Of a stretch of 64,000 nucleotides of DNA, positions 25,200-40,500 are shown piece by piece; positions within the stretch are counted from its first letter, which is position 1; every line of letters starts with the position of its first letter. A model generated the notes under the pieces. It was not told the DNA's origin. It saw only the letters and a program-made list of their open reading frames with translations, and ran no database searches. The stretch lies in the NCBI GenBank assembly GCA_034670405.1, contig JAXDDX010000011.1, forward strand, positions 7,625,001 to 7,689,000. The letters are read 5' to 3'. Source of the stretch: Hoplostethus atlanticus. Lineage: Eukaryota; Chordata; Actinopteri; Trachichthyiformes; Trachichthyidae. The position numbers and the translations under genes are program-made.

Positions 25200-26373
25200 G
25201 GTCTGGGGTTCAATCCCAACAGGAATGAAAGCATTGAGCATTTTTTTTACATCACACTGTGTAATATCTGCCATTATGTCCCTCTATTTCTCTAAAGCTA
25301 TCTGTTTTTATTTAGTGCTGTATCCTATTTGATCTCTGTTCCCTGTGTGAACTTGTGTATGGCTTCCTGTCAGCCCTCACTTCTCTAATAACATTTAAAA
25401 GAAGCCTTTCAAACTTAACACACACATACACACACACTTTTACAATGTGACCACTAGTGTGCTTTAGCCCTGCCATCCTGCTTCCAAGAAACTCAATTTG
25501 AAACAATTTTGAATTATTTTGTACTGGGGCCCACGCTAAGAAAAAAAAATACTATTCTTGCCATGAGGACCCACCAACAATAGGCCTGCAATCTATTTAA
25601 GGTCTTGACTTATTGTTGAATAAACACTATGGCTTGTGGTTTAGATCCCACTCAGATCTGAGGGAAGAGATCTTGAGATGGATCCAGGAGATTTGTGCCA
25701 ACCACTAAATGCCTCATTTGAGTGACACGTAGGCCAACACCAACCATCTGCTCCCCAGCATGGCGGCCTGGTCCTCGGGGTGCAAACTCTGCAGGCCTGT
25801 GGTCCAACTGGATCAGACACCCGCTCACGAAGGAACCTACAGCAGAGATCTCACAGGGATGAGACATATCAGTTACAATTCAGGATTTAAAATATTTTGG
25901 ACAAAATTCAACAATTTCATGCTTTCCCAATTTAGGTAAATAGATTCAGTCCCAATCCCAGACTAAAGCTCGAAAGTGTTCTATTTTCTATGTTGTCGTT
26001 TTTTGGTCGATTTTTAGGGTATTTTCTTGGGCATTATTTTCACTATGGCATTGCCAATACAGTAGTAAAGAACATTAGTGCATTTATAAAAATCTGAATT
26101 TGACAAATATCTGAAAACGTATACAAAAAATGACGAAGACTGATTAATTTGAAAATAATCAGGTTCGTGCAATAAAACCGTTATGATTGTGTTCATATTT
26201 GCAGTACAGGGAACTAACGGTGCATTCACAGCAGGTCTGACGTCATGCCGACAAGGAGACGTGGCACGGGGACGATTTAAATCATCAGCACCGCCGTACC
26301 AGTCCTCATTTAGCAGGGTTGAAGGAGCCAGGAAGTCACGGTATCCCTAACAAACCCCCTTTGGGAAACAAAC
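25200..26373. other. intergenic region and tmem214 5' region
   Basis: No gene seen. The last 150 bases before the tmem214 ATG (GGAGACGTGGCACGGGGACG, CACCGCCGTACC) are somewhat GC-rich and presumably hold its promoter and 5' UTR. Confidence 0.5.
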
Positions 26374-28514
26374 ATGGCTTCAAATAATGGTTCAGTCGGC
26401 AAGTGGGAAGTAGTGAAGAAAGGAAAGAAAAATACCAGCTCAGGAGGAGGAAAAACCTCGACTGAAAAGAAATCCGGTGGCGGGGGAAGGAAAGCCCTGA
26501 CTGAATCTAACCTGCCGTCCCGACGTAAGTGAACACGGCCCACTCCAGATGGTTACTTCGTGACCCACTTCCTTTATTTCAAAAGTTGAATAGAAATATT
26601 CAGGGATGCAGCTGACTGGGTAGCTGGGTCCACGCCGACCACACTGCTTAAACTGGCTAGCTTAACATTGAGGGTTTGGTGGATAACGCTGTAACGTCAG
26701 TGCTGCAAAGAAAGATGGCTCATTTAGTGTCAGCAGGTTTGACAAGCTAGCTAGCTAGCCTAGCCTTGCGTACTATTTGGTCCGCTAACTTGACGTTACC
26801 CCGTTTGCGGTTTGCCCAGTTTAAGTTATTAATTTGAGTTACCAATCAATTCAATGTTAGATTTTCTACAATTGGCAAAATAATTAGAAGCTATCTGTCT
26901 GGTAAAACCCCTTTGGTCTACGAGTCCCTGTCACATACAGCAAGTAACTAGCGATAGCTGGTCACCTAGCATGTATAGCTTGCTAGCAGCTAGCCTTTCA
27001 AGCAATGTGTCAACAGATGTAACGCCATCACAGCTAGCAGCTGCAGCTCTGAAGCATGCTAGCCGCGTTGTGTCAATTTGTAGTTATCCTACTGTTTACG
27101 GGCTGTTACACTGCTCATTGCATCTCCACGGTGTGAAATGTATAGGACTTCGATATCAGACTATTTCCTGTGACAGCTGTCATTATGGGACAGCTGTCAC
27201 AGGTGCTTAGTGATCACTTATTGATTGGTTTGTCTATGGATTTGATGATTTGAAAGCCCTACAGATCCCTATTCATGAGCTTTTAAGATATACTAGTGAA
27301 AATCAAGTCAAATTAGGTAAAGTATGCGGGTTATAGCTCTCCTGCATTGTTTAAGAGCCAATGTTATGTCAGTGTTTCATATGGAGAAAAGTCATGACAA
27401 ACTGCATTTTAAAGTTAAGTTATGTTCTATGTGGCATGTCAATTCGCCAATAAGCAAGGCAACATTATTTCTATGTTTCTTTAATGGAGTTTGGCTTGAC
27501 ATTTTCTACAATAGAGAAGGAAGATGTGCTGCAGACATGGGTCTACTGTGAGCGCGCACACTGATGTTTTTAACTGGCAACTGACTTTACTCTAGATGAT
27601 CAGAGAAAGAGTTTGGTTTAGTGTGCATACCTGTATACACCCTCACCTACGCTTCTTTTTCCACAAGTATGGTTATTAAAGCACTACGAAACGGGTTGAT
27701 TGATATGATCAGCCCTATCTCTGCGGCTGCTACTTGTTTGTGCACCATCTTTATCAGTGATTCAACCAGTCCAAAGTCTGTCTGTCTTTTAGAATAGGGG
27801 AGCACAGTGACAGTGTTTGTGCCAAAAGAGAGGGTGATGAAGGACACAGAAAGAGGTTTAGAGTGTGGACTAAAAGGAATACACTGACTTTCTGGTAAAT
27901 AAACTCTCTAAGCAACGTAGCGTTGTGTGAAGTATTTACTTTTAAGAGCAGCAGCTTGTGCTGACCACTAAACATGTGCTGTGTGCAGCAGCATTAGCAT
28001 GAACCACAAAAAATGTTATTAATGCTGAACACACGGAGGTGAAACTGTGACCATTCTTGTCACACATTGGTGACTTTATCAAATACTCAAATCCTGCCAT
28101 GTATTTGTCAACAATTTGAATATATATACTTTAAGAGTAAAGATTAAAATCACTTACATTTGTAGTAGGGCTGGTTGATAAACCAGAAATGAAACCGACA
28201 TTAACGTTGTCTTACCGACAGGATTTTACGTTAATTTTAAACAACGTCTATGCATGCACATTATAAACTCGCATCTAGATAGGTTTGCTAGTTCAGGTTG
28301 ACTTAATTCCGGGAGATTTACACCTTTGCCCAATATTAAACTGCTACCTTTTGTTTTCCTGCTAAACAACAACATTGGAACATGGCATATACCTACTTGT
28401 GCTTTTCTTAATAAGCCATAGATTGCGGCCAAAAACGCAGTGTGTATACTTTTCTTATTTTTATTTTATTTATATATATTCTTTATTTCATTCAACATTT
28501 TAGGCTGTTTTATA

Positions 28515-28554
<40 letters not shown>

Positions 28555-31500
28555 ATGGACTGACACTCCAAAAAGAGGGTGTTAACACATCAGGATATTG
28601 CAGGGGAGTCCCCAAGTGCGGTGTGAGAAGGAAATGTAAAAGGGAGGAAATGTCACACAAGCAAGTTCATCATTGTGCTGCCAGGGATATTTTTTCTGTG
28701 CTTTTTTGTATGTTTAAGATACAGTTCATGCATGATTTAAATGTTTGTTGTGGGAATTGTCCAACCTATGAATGGTGTCACCTGCCAGAAAAGGGGTGGC
28801 AAGCCCTGTGTTAGAATGACATGATGAGGGGAGAAAGGCTTGCCTTGGTTCAGTCAGTGCTGTGTGAGTGACTGTGTAGTGTCTGTTGGCTCTGTGTCTG
28901 TGAAGAATCCTATCAACTATTCTTCTGCTGGTGTTAGAATCCATTCCTCCCTGCTGGACGGCCATGTTGGGTGAACACCTCTGATTACACGCTACCACAC
29001 CACCAACAACCCCTGCTGGCAAACCCCCAGCTTTCCACTCCATTAAAGGAATAGCCAGGCTTTTGGCAAATAAGATCAACTTTAGCTTGTGTGGTGAGAA
29101 GCTGGATGGCAGTTTCACCTCAGTGTGTCCAGTATTTTAATATGCTATGGTGCATATCAGGGCTTGACACTAAGGAGTGCCCGATGACCTGGGGCCACTA
29201 AGAGGTTGACTCGGGCCAGTTGATTGGTCATTGGCCGCGTCTGATTACCTCATTCTCAACCTCTCCATGCTTCCCTTGCCACTCAGCTCTGCACCGTGGT
29301 AATGCTCACTAAGCTGGTTAAAATTACACACCCGGCCTGGCCGAGCCTTGACCTGTCTTCAGCTGAGCCATGCACAGGCAGACTGGGTTCAATGATGAAA
29401 AAAGGCATGGAAATTTTAGCAGCCTGTTAGTTCAGCCTCCCAGGCATGCTAGTGGTTGTGAAGTCCTTGCGCACCAAAATTGGAATGGGGTTGACTGGGG
29501 AGGACATGCAGATTGCAGTCAGTTTGTGGGACTGGTTCTTTAAAAATCCTCTAGTTCCTTTCTTGAAGCAGTTACAGGGGTAAGAGATGCTGTGATACAA
29601 CAAGCCCCTCCTATGTAATCCACCTACACACACCAGATATAGATTTAGCTCTCTGAGCAACATATAGACTGGTCAGTGAGCAACTGGTGGCCCCTGTCAA
29701 CACCTACTAAGTTTGTGGGTGGGTGGGGCTGGAATTGTCTTGTGCAGTCATGGAGCCATAACTAAATGTCTGTTGGTATATGAACTAGGATTAGACTATA
29801 TATTAGATTATATCAGTTTTGCAATATATCTGGCCGATATTGGCCTTTTTTTTTTATTAAATATTGGATATCAGCCAGTCATGTGGTCCACTGCTGACAT
29901 GATGGAGGTTCCCCCTTGACCACAGCTACATAAAGTCTATAAAACATGAAATAAATTTTGATTTTCTTTGCACATTTCATTTATTCATTTAATTGTTCAA
30001 TTATGTCTTTTGTAAATACATTTTTCATTTAAAGGTAGCAGTCTATCTCAGTTTCTCTGCCATTGAATAGGTGGGTGGCTCTGCCTTAAGGAGGTGCTAG
30101 TCCTAAAATAACTAAAAATGAGTAAAACATTTCAGTACTTGGACTTTTTTAGTATGAAAATGAGAACATTTAAAGACATTGAATATCGGAGCAAAATAAG
30201 AGGTTCACTACAAAAATACCTGTACCAGTATCGGCTTTCAAAAACCGATATTTAATATGAACACTGATTCCATTTACCTGAACTATATATAGTTTCACAA
30301 GGGGGGTCATGGCAAATTCCTTGGTCAATAACACACAAGGGAGTGCTTAGAATGCTGCTGGTGCTTAACTGTGTTGCTTTGTGAATTGTATTTAGTGTTG
30401 CAGAAATGTTGTCTTGGATAATAACAACCCATTACACAAGCCATAGAGTGGGCAGGACAAGGAAAGTGTTGAAAGGGAGGGGAGCGAGAGGGGAAGGGAA
30501 TGTCATGGTTTCAAGCATTAACTTGGTTTTCAGGACACGGGGGGTGGATCACAAAGAGATATAGAAGCCCACAGAAGGTTTGAAAAGAAGCTGCAAGCTC
30601 ACAGATCTGCTGCCTTGTTTTCTTTAGCGCCCCTGAAGATGTCAGAGACTTTGTTTGAAGGCTTTGAGAAGATGGGGAAGAAACAGAACAAGGAGCAGGT
30701 ACCACCGCCAGCCGAGCCTCAACAGAAGAAGCCCTCATCAAGCAAACCATCCAAGAAATCAAACTCTAGCAATACACACACCCCCACAACTCACAATAAC
30801 CTTGAGGAGGCCTTCAAAGCTGTGAGTAATGTGCTTTTTTTAATTTCATCATATACTGAGAATGTCAGGCCATTTGAGACTATTGAGAAATTGGCAGTTG
30901 AAATTGTTAGCAATGCAAATGCAAGTTTGAAGGGCTCAAAAAGGGCTGAAAATTCTCATGCTGTATATAGTTTTATGGGAAGAGGAACAGTTATGTAACT
31001 GTTTGGAAGATGCTGCATGTGCTTTTTATCTAAATTGACTTATGCCTTATTGATTTCCACCAGCTTTGGTAAAAATCAGAGAATTTCTCAACAACCAAAA
31101 AACTGGTGTAAGAACTTTGTTGATCTTTGTCGACTCGAAAGAAATCTCTGACAAAAATAAACAAGCTGGATTATGTGAAGGTTTAGAAACCCTGAAATAT
31201 CTTCTTATACTAAACCACACACAGAAACAACGCTGTATTGTGGCAACTTGAGGATGAAGTATCACATGCTGAATCACAGTCTCATCTTTGCATAATGGCC
31301 ATTTTGTTTTGAGTTTGAGTGCACTCTTGATGTTTTCTCTGTCTTGTGCTCTTTTTAGTTGGACGTAGGGGAGCTGAAGCAGCAGTTGGCTCGCAGTCAG
31401 ACTCTGTTCCCAGAAAACCCATCAGTGTGGGTCAAAGACCTGGCAGGATACCTCAACGTCAAGCTGACTGCCCCAGAGACTGAGCCCACACTTAGCAGTT

Positions 31501-34500
31501 ATGCTCATGGTCTGTCAAACTAAACTGCTTAGTTTTTAAAAAATTGGCCAACAAAAGATGTAGGACAAAATACTCAACATTTTCAGTATAGCCTTTTGAG
31601 ACATCATTTTCTATTTTGTCCAAAGATATAATACCCTTCCCTTCATTACCCCCAGCACTCACAGACAGTTCATCATACATCCATTGGAACACACATACAC
31701 CAAGGCATTTTTTAATATATTATTAGAAAGCTATAATCTATAAACTCCATGGATTTAAAACCAAGTCAAACTCAACTGCAACCCTGCATCAGCTTCTAGA
31801 ATGTTGGCATTCAGCAGAAACCAGTTCCTTGCACATAGACTTTTTTGATATTCAGAACACTGATATTATCCTCTATCAAAAGTCAATATTAATTAATATC
31901 AATCTTCTTTGTCTTTTGTTCACAGACTACCCATACTGCCTTACGGGAAAAGAGCTGAGGGGTGTGATCAAGGGTCTCATCGGACGATGCAGCGACACTC
32001 TGCCAGACTTCTTTGACCACTGTGTTTACACCATGCTCAGGGAGCTGGACAAACCGTCAGGTAGGTGATTACATGCAGGGCATACTAGTGGTTTGTGCTG
32101 CAGAACAAGACTTAATACATGTAGTACACTTGCAATTATGAGGGTTAAAATCTTTTCACATCACCCAATTCCTTATTTTTTGTTGTCACTATACATGGTG
32201 TACTGTCTTATGGAAAAAGAACCACAAGCATAACAAATAAATATGTCATCTCCCACGGGCCAATCAGTAACAAGATCCCTCCAAATTTCATGAAAATCGG
32301 ACCAGTTTTGGCCTGTAAAAAGTTAGAAATTTTGACCTTTAGTGATGGTGTCCCTATTAAATCATGTTTTTAAATGCCCAGTGAGTTTAAAATTTTGACC
32401 TTTAGTGATGGTGTCTCTATTAAATCATGTTTTTAAATGCCCAGTGAGTTTAAAATTTTGACCTTTTTAATTATAACACTCCCATTAGGCCAATCAGATA
32501 GCTGAGTGTGTGTAGCAAGTTCCATGTCAATTAGATTCATGTGTAGGAGTGAAATTTGACCTTTCACCTGAGATTTCACGTTTGTCCATTCATCACGTGA
32601 TTGGAGAATCATTAGCACCACCACCCCCCTTCCAAATTAGATTTACACAAGACATGACATCTTTTTCCCTCCCTGTTTCCAGGAGAGCCGCTGCATGGCT
32701 ATAGAGTTTGCATTCAGGCAATCCTACAGGACAGACCCAGAATAGCCACCCAAAACCTGGCTGAGGTGAGAGTGTGTGTGGTGTGTGTGGTGTGTGTGGT
32801 GTGTGTGGTGTGTGTGGTGTGTGTGTGTGGTGTGTGTGGTGTGTCCAGCAGATAACTGGTGTGTTACTGCTTCACTGACCTTGTCTGCTGATCTGTCTCT
32901 GACTGTACTTGTTTAATATTAAGCAACAAAATACATTGCATGATTGATTCTTCCTCTTCTTACCAATGATAACCCCGCTGTCAGGCCATGACATGCAGCC
33001 AACCAATGTGTATACTGGTCATTATCCAGTTCCATTATCCCATTTGCATCTACAATAATCTTTCTCAGACATTGTAAAACCCTCTCCTCCTGCCTGCCCT
33101 CCCCTCTAGTATCTGGAGTTGTTGCGATCGGTGCAGAATCGTCCAGTGAAGTGTCTGACAATCATGTGGGCTCTGGGCCAGGCTGGATTTTATGACCTCA
33201 GCCAGGGACTACGAGGTAATACACAATCGAACAAACACACACACATGGCATATAATGTGATTTACTCACTCACTCATAAATGTACAATGCCATATAATCC
33301 TTTACGGATTTACAGTCTGTAGCTGCTAGTCTGTAGCTCTCCCCTATCGCCCACTTTCCCAACATGGTGAAAGTGTGCTGGCAGGAATACCGGGTTGGGG
33401 CTTATTGAAGCAAGGGTGCACACAAGAACGGTGACACATACACTGATGGTGCTCACACACCAAAAACTCAGATGTTGTCAGCAGGGCTTTCCCTGGTATT
33501 TGGCGAGGCTGAGGTGGCAAAGTTAGCATTGAGATGGGTGTCATGTGGAGATGGGAGGGTGAATGTTCTCGGAAGATTACATAAGAACTTTCATGTGCAA
33601 AGTAAAGCTATTGAATCCCATTCAGCTGCCCTCAGGCAAGGAGAAGACACAATTGAGCTCATTCAGAGGCAGTTTGCAAAGATTAAAATAGATATAACAT
33701 CTTGAAATTGAAATTTCCCATCAGGATAGACTGACTAGAACTGATACAAATCAAAATGTTTAGATCTTTTAGAAATGCTCATATGAAATTTGAAATGTAT
33801 CTGAATATCTTGTTCACACCATTTGTTAAGGTTTTCTCAAACTGTTGTCACACCATATATTTCTTTCAAATATTAACATGTATGCTCCTAATGCACATTG
33901 TGACTTGTTTTGGTCTTTTAACAACTAATACAAGATATTGACTAAACATTCAGCAATACACAGGATAAGATGTTACTATCCCTTGTGCCGTACTCCAGAG
34001 CGAACACTCATAGAAGCCCAACGCAAATGTTTTAAGACTGATACAAAAACCCACTAAATTAACACCATAGGAGAGATCAGGCTCAAATCTACGTCATATA
34101 TTTTATTCCTGTGGATAACTGGTCAAACGTAGACGACATGACGCCACATTAAGATATTTCCAGCACAGCCACAATTGACTTTGATAGCACAATATTTTTA
34201 TTTTAAACATAAACAGTAAACGCCAGGTTTTGATGTCAGTCCCTCAGATTCAAGAATAAGGGCTTCTTTCTCGTCCCACCATTTTGCGGCTACGTTCAAT
34301 GTTTATAGAGGGAGAAGTCCATTGTCAAAAGAGGGAGAGATACCAATTTCTTCTGACAGTAATCTCAATAGACCAGAATGCAATGCAGCCACAGCACATG
34401 TTTCATTTTAAATAAGGAGCGCAACTCTGGGGGTTGTTGAAAGGCATTCTGGGACAAATAAATCACTATCTGAAGTAGACCAGGCAGGTTGAGGGAAAGT

Positions 34501-37500
34501 GGGTACACTGAAAAAGTAAATTCTAACGTTTCACCATGTTACCTAAACATGCAAGAATCTAAGCCTGTCGTTTGCTGGCTGCGTCTGATCTGGGCTTGTT
34601 AACAGCGACAAGCAGAAAAGGCCGATGTTGATGCAGCTAATGCCGTAATTAAGAGTGCCATGAAGTGACGTCGGTGCTTTTTTGCATTTCAGTGTGGCTG
34701 GGTATCATGCTGCCTGTGCTGGGAGTGAAGCACTTGTCTTCATATGCCATAGCCTATCTGGAGAGACTCCTCCTGTAAGTCTGTGTTATTAGAAATATGT
34801 GGCTGACATTTGTGTTGCTTATATGGCCTTAACACATTTTGGAGACACTCCATCTGAATGTGTTGTAATATGCTAACTATCAAAATGATGAAATGATTTC
34901 TGTTCACAACAATCATTCCTTGTTTGTGAACGATGCAGGTAACAGATGAAGCATAGTTTCTGTTAGTTTGATTACTGTTAGTCATGACATTGTATGGAGG
35001 AAATCATGTTGTTTTTAATGTTAATTTAAAGCAAAATATTGAATTAAGTCTTGTTCTTTATGTTTTTTAAATGTGGTAGATGTACTGTTTCTATAACGTG
35101 TATGTATGTGCACTCATTTCCTAGGCTTCATGCTAACCTGACAAAGGGATTTGGCATCATGGGACCTAAAGAGTTCTTTCCTCTGCTGGATTTTGCCTTC
35201 ATGCCCAAGAACGCCCTGTCATCAAGGTGAATATAAACAAATGCAAACACAGAAGCACATTAAGGCAGTTGCACACAGTTTGCCTCCATACATCATCAAG
35301 TAATTGCATTTACACGACGTGATGGAATAGGTTGCGACACAAAAGTTTATAAAATGTAATACTGTGCAAATGAGCACGATGGTTGTGGTGTGTGTGCACC
35401 AATCTCATTTGGGTAAAAATCCAGTTCTCAAATTCCCCCGGGTCATGCATTTTTGTTCCTCGATCCACTTTGTTTTAGAATGGAAGAGGGAATTATTACA
35501 GCTGTGGTGGGATTTCCTGAATCATATGATCCATCTGTGTCAGCTTATCTTGACAAATGAAACAAAAGAAAGTGGCAGAGATTGTTGGTGTGTAACATTT
35601 GAAGTAGCCTAAAGCCTTTTAGCTGCTAACTGTAGCTCTGGTAGGCTAAACAAGTTATGTTAGCTTGCTAGCTAACTATCCCATCACATCCAAATCCCTG
35701 TAGCCATTTAGCTAGCTACCACACTAAAGTAAAGCATAAGATTATTTTTTTTTCATAAGATAAAGATCAAGATTCTGTTTTCCAGACATATGATTATGGA
35801 TTATATTTGGGCAAAAGGACATGAAGAAGATAACATACTAAAATAGGTATACATAAACAAATAACCCTAACAAATTGAGAATGTGCTCTGATATGATAAA
35901 TTGTTGAAATGAAAGGGAATGGCATCCCTCTTCTTATGGGGTGATACAGGGACTTTTTTTAATGGTACTCTGTTTTTCTTCTCCAGGCATTGGGCAAAGG
36001 GATCCATTTGTCTTTCACTTTCCCTACAGTGGCTTGTTGGCATTCTTCTTTTAAACCAAGGGTCACAGCTAGCTGCAAGGCAGCTGAAGGACAAATAGAG
36101 AACATCACAAACTTTCTAAATTCCTTCTAGCTTCCTGTATAAAAGATAATATGATAATATACCCATTTTTATTTGTGTGTAGTCTGCAGGAGCAGCTGAG
36201 GCGTCTATACCCCCGACTGAAAGTCCTCGCTTTCGGAGCCAAGCCTGAGAGCACATTGCACACATACCTGCCATCCTTCCTGTCCAGAGCCACGCCACAC
36301 TGCCCGGATGACATGAAGAGAGAGGTAAGAGACACACGCGTTGTAATTTAAGACAAACTCTTCTACATATTATTACCATCACTACACATGTATGAGTGTA
36401 ATATGGCTCAGTACAATAGTAGAATTAAGTAAGTTTTGTAATCTGTATATCATATTGTCATTTGTAGGCACTACATGCCTCATGGGCTCAGTCGGTAGAG
36501 ACTTTTAGTCTCGGGGTTGTGGGTTCGAACCCCACCTAGCATTAGCTATGACCTTAGTAAGTCACTTTGGATGAAAGCGTCTGCTAAATGACTGTAATGG
36601 AATGTAATGGTCAATGCCATGAACAATAGTGATAGCGTATTGGCTGATTGCAAACCCTAAGACACGTTTACACCGTCGATGGCGTCACATCTATTTCCAG
36701 CAGCTACAGTGGAGTTTGATAGCAGAAAATGTTTCAGCGATCTAGAACATCAATGGTAAATGTCATGTTTTGGTGTCAGTTTTTCCTGTAATATCTCTGC
36801 TGTCGTAGCAAACATGAAAAATTCTCTCTCTCTCTTTCGCTCTCTGTCATTCTTCTTGCAGCTGCTAAGCAGTATGACAGAGTGTTTGTGTGTGGATGTC
36901 CAAAGTCTTGGAGTGTGGAGGCAGCTGTACACCAAACACATACCCCAGTCCAGGTGTGTTACACATCCACACTTGTCTCTTGTCCATTCAAAACACACCT
37001 TTGAGACCATTTTCAGCATACGCTTTTGTGGAATAACCAAGTTCTCTTCTTTAAACTGGTGGGAGTAGAAAGAAAAAAAACTGCCACACTACAACCCAAT
37101 CTTGACACTCTGTCAAAGGCATTATTGACAGTAGAACCTAGTGTACTGCTTAATTCTCATAGAAATTAACTAAATGCAAAAGCATGGAAAGTGAACCTGA
37201 AAATACCATATCAAGAGTTGTGTGATGTATGCATTTCAGCCATTTAGAATTGATTTGAGCAATAGACATTTGAATACATACTAATATTGAATATACTTTA
37301 CTGAATACCTTTGCCAACCAGAAATGGGGAACCATGAACACAAAGAGCTGTTGTTTAATTGTTGATCCAATGTGGCTGAAAATCCCAGTAAATCGATTGC
37401 ACAAATTGCACTTCATCCTCATGGTGTGTCATTTTACATTACAAATAAAAGTGATTTGTATTTCTATTTTGCTGATGGATCTGACTCTCTATTAATCTTT

Positions 37501-40500
37501 CTCCTTCCCCAGTCTGCTGTTGAACCATTTATTCAAGTCTTGGAATGTCTTACCACCAAAGGTACGACTCCTGCCATGAGGTCTGATGGTTTATAAGCCA
37601 TTCACCTCCTTGGAAATAATGAAATTAGGGCGTGTTCACACTATTCTGCTTTTTCAGACTGCCTTTTTTAACTTTAAAATCAATGAGGAGCAGACGCAAG
37701 GTGGATGAAAAGTCACAGCTTTGGAAAAATAGCTTCAACTCATTTCTATTAAGGCAGAGAGCAGCGCTTTCTTGAGTTGAGAAAAGTTTAACATTTTAGC
37801 AGAGACCACATGACATGGAAGGCTTTTCTGTGAGCCAACCAATCACAATGAAGACATGGTGTTTCACGTTACATAAGCAGCTGATTGGCTCCTCTGCCTC
37901 CATGGCCAGATTCAGCACAGGCATTGGGTTTCTTTAGTTTTTTTGCCATGCTAAAACAAAATCCATAAAAACCCAAACCAGTGGTACATGCATGCTTGTA
38001 TTCATTTATGTAAACTACATTAACAATGCAAAAAAAATGCTGCAAGTCATCAGCTGAATAGAGACTCTGATGTCATGGAAACAAGGTGCACGTCACCTGA
38101 ACTACTTTTCATCTATTTATCTTTATTTTTGATATTTAGTTGCGTAAGAACCTCCAAGAAACCGTCCAGTCGTTCAGAGTGACCAACGAGGAGATGAGAG
38201 ACTCTGTTGAGTCTCAGGACCTCCAGGAGTGCAATTCCTTGTGCCAAGTAAGAGAGACACTCATACTGGAAAAGGTGGCTTTACTCATTATCAAATGTTC
38301 TGTAAATGCTTTCATTCTGTATGAAATGTTTAGAACAATGCAAATGAAAAATCAAGATTCAAGACCAACGTTTAGTCCAAAATGTAGTCCTCGGTTTGGT
38401 AGACTGAAAATTGGACATCAAATCTGTCTACTGTAGTTACTAAAGCACCAATGCAGACTTCATTTTGTCATAGAGGGAGGTATATTCATAATAAACCCTT
38501 ATTTGACCAGATTAGGCTATTAAAGGTTTGTTTACATTTGTAATATTTGTTAACACTAAAAAAGGCAGACATGTATTTTCTTAGGATGGAGATTATTTTT
38601 TTTTCATTTACAAAGTGAACACTTTAAGAACATTAATGAACGTACCCAGCGTTTAGCCATGACTGTACAGATCGATAAATTGGGATTGTGTCTTTATCAA
38701 GTTTGCCCTCCCTCTTTCATTCTGTCCCGAGAATCTACAAGTGAAGATGCGCGGCCACGGGTTCCCTTGGTCCAGGCTGCTCATGGCTCTGCTGGTGTTC
38801 GCTGCCGGCTTCATCGCTCACGACATCAGATCCCACGGCTCCTTCGCAGGTCTGTCTGAGTCCTGCCTACTCATTACACTGGCTAGTCTTCATGCTTACA
38901 GGAAGGCTAAATACCTCAATAAATAACGCACACACTTAATGTTTTCTATGTAAATAACATGATAACAAATAATAATTCTTTATAAATAACAGATCACAAA
39001 GTCCAAAATTAAGTTTTCCTTATTTGAATCACTCGGGAGTCTAAATTTCTCTCAAGGTGAATGCCATATATGATGGGAGTTTAATCTCTGTCCCTGATCT
39101 GTCACTTGTAATCCTATAAATGAAGAATTCCAAAATGAGTTATCCAGCATTTGAAAAATGGCGGGTGGGCATTTTTTTTTTTGGTCATAGATATCAACGC
39201 AGGTTTTTTATTTCTGAAAAGGCATATATAATAATTTGAAATGTAACCCTTAATTCGTCTGTATCCTGTCAACCTCTGCTACCCAATAAAGCAGAAATCC
39301 AATATAAAATCCTCTTCAAAGAAGTGCTTTCCCACCTGAGCCGTTCCATTACCTTCTCTGTGGGTTTTTTGAGGTGTTAAAGTGAGTGTTTGTGGTGTGT
39401 TTCAGACTCCACCACAGCCAGGTATCTGCACAGCTCAGGGGTGACAGCTGTATCCCAGCAGGCCTGGAGCAAGGTGACCGTGTACTCCAAGCAGAGTTTC
39501 AGGTATGACCTGATCTTCAAACCTCCATGTTTTCACTCCCTAATGTGTGTGTGGATCTGTCTGTGTGTGCATATGGAACAAGACTTGGACCTATATATGG
39601 AACTGGCCTGTCAACCCCAGGATCTGAAATGACCACCAGCCAAATGCCGGTTCATATTTGTCTTTGGCGGGTACATGAATAAAGGGTCACCTGCCACACT
39701 GGAGTGTAACATTTTCAGACGATAACATTTCAATGCCTCGTTTATATACAGTCTTAAAACAGGCTCCCGATTGGCTGCTTGTTACGCTGCATTACACAAA
39801 GTGGTAGCATCTAAACTTCTGTTTCTCAGGTGTTAACTAGCCTAATGTTAGTTGAAACTTCATGTTATTCCCATGCAGGGTTTGATAGCATGTTAGTCTA
39901 CTCAGATTACCTTTTTGTGTTAACTAATAACTTCACATGTTTTCCGGTTCTTGTAATGCTATAAGTTGCATTTAAAAACAATGATCGACAACACACTTGG
40001 CAGCACAAGTCTCATTGCTACGGTATATTTTGAAGTGGGCAACGCAACAAGTTACTTTTAATCAACTAACTTTGAAATGTAACTAGGTACTTTTTAAGGT
40101 AAGTAATGAACTAAAGTAACAATTTATTTTTAAAGTAACTGTCCCCAACACTTGTGTTCGCTAGCTCTTGGCAGGTGAGCCATGAAGTAAATTTTGGACA
40201 GCTTTTGGTTATGTCTGTAAACTAATGGTCCTGATATTTGGCATTCTTCAAATGTTCAAACTTACCAGGTTTAATATTTGAATCTTTTTTAATATAATAA
40301 ATGGTGGATTCAGATAAACCATTCAACTTGTGTTTGTATCACTGTCTGTATGTTTTCTCTGTAGCTGGTTGGAGACAAACACTCCTTACTACTACACTGA
40401 GAGTGTGCACGTCTTGGGGCCGCTATTGGAGCAGGGTTTGGAAAAGGCAAAAGCAGCCACCATCCTCATGTCTGAAAACGCCTCCAAGCTCATCCTCTGG

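Noticed and set aside
28440-28814. 124-codon plus-strand frame beginning with hydrophobic residues
   Set aside because: The hydrophobic part is a poly(T) tract (Phe run); the rest has no recognisable similarity and lies in tmem214 intron 1.
36478-36545. tRNA-like sequence with good B box
   Set aside because: Acceptor and anticodon stems do not pair properly, and it is followed by a SINE body; it is the head of a retroposon, not a tRNA gene.
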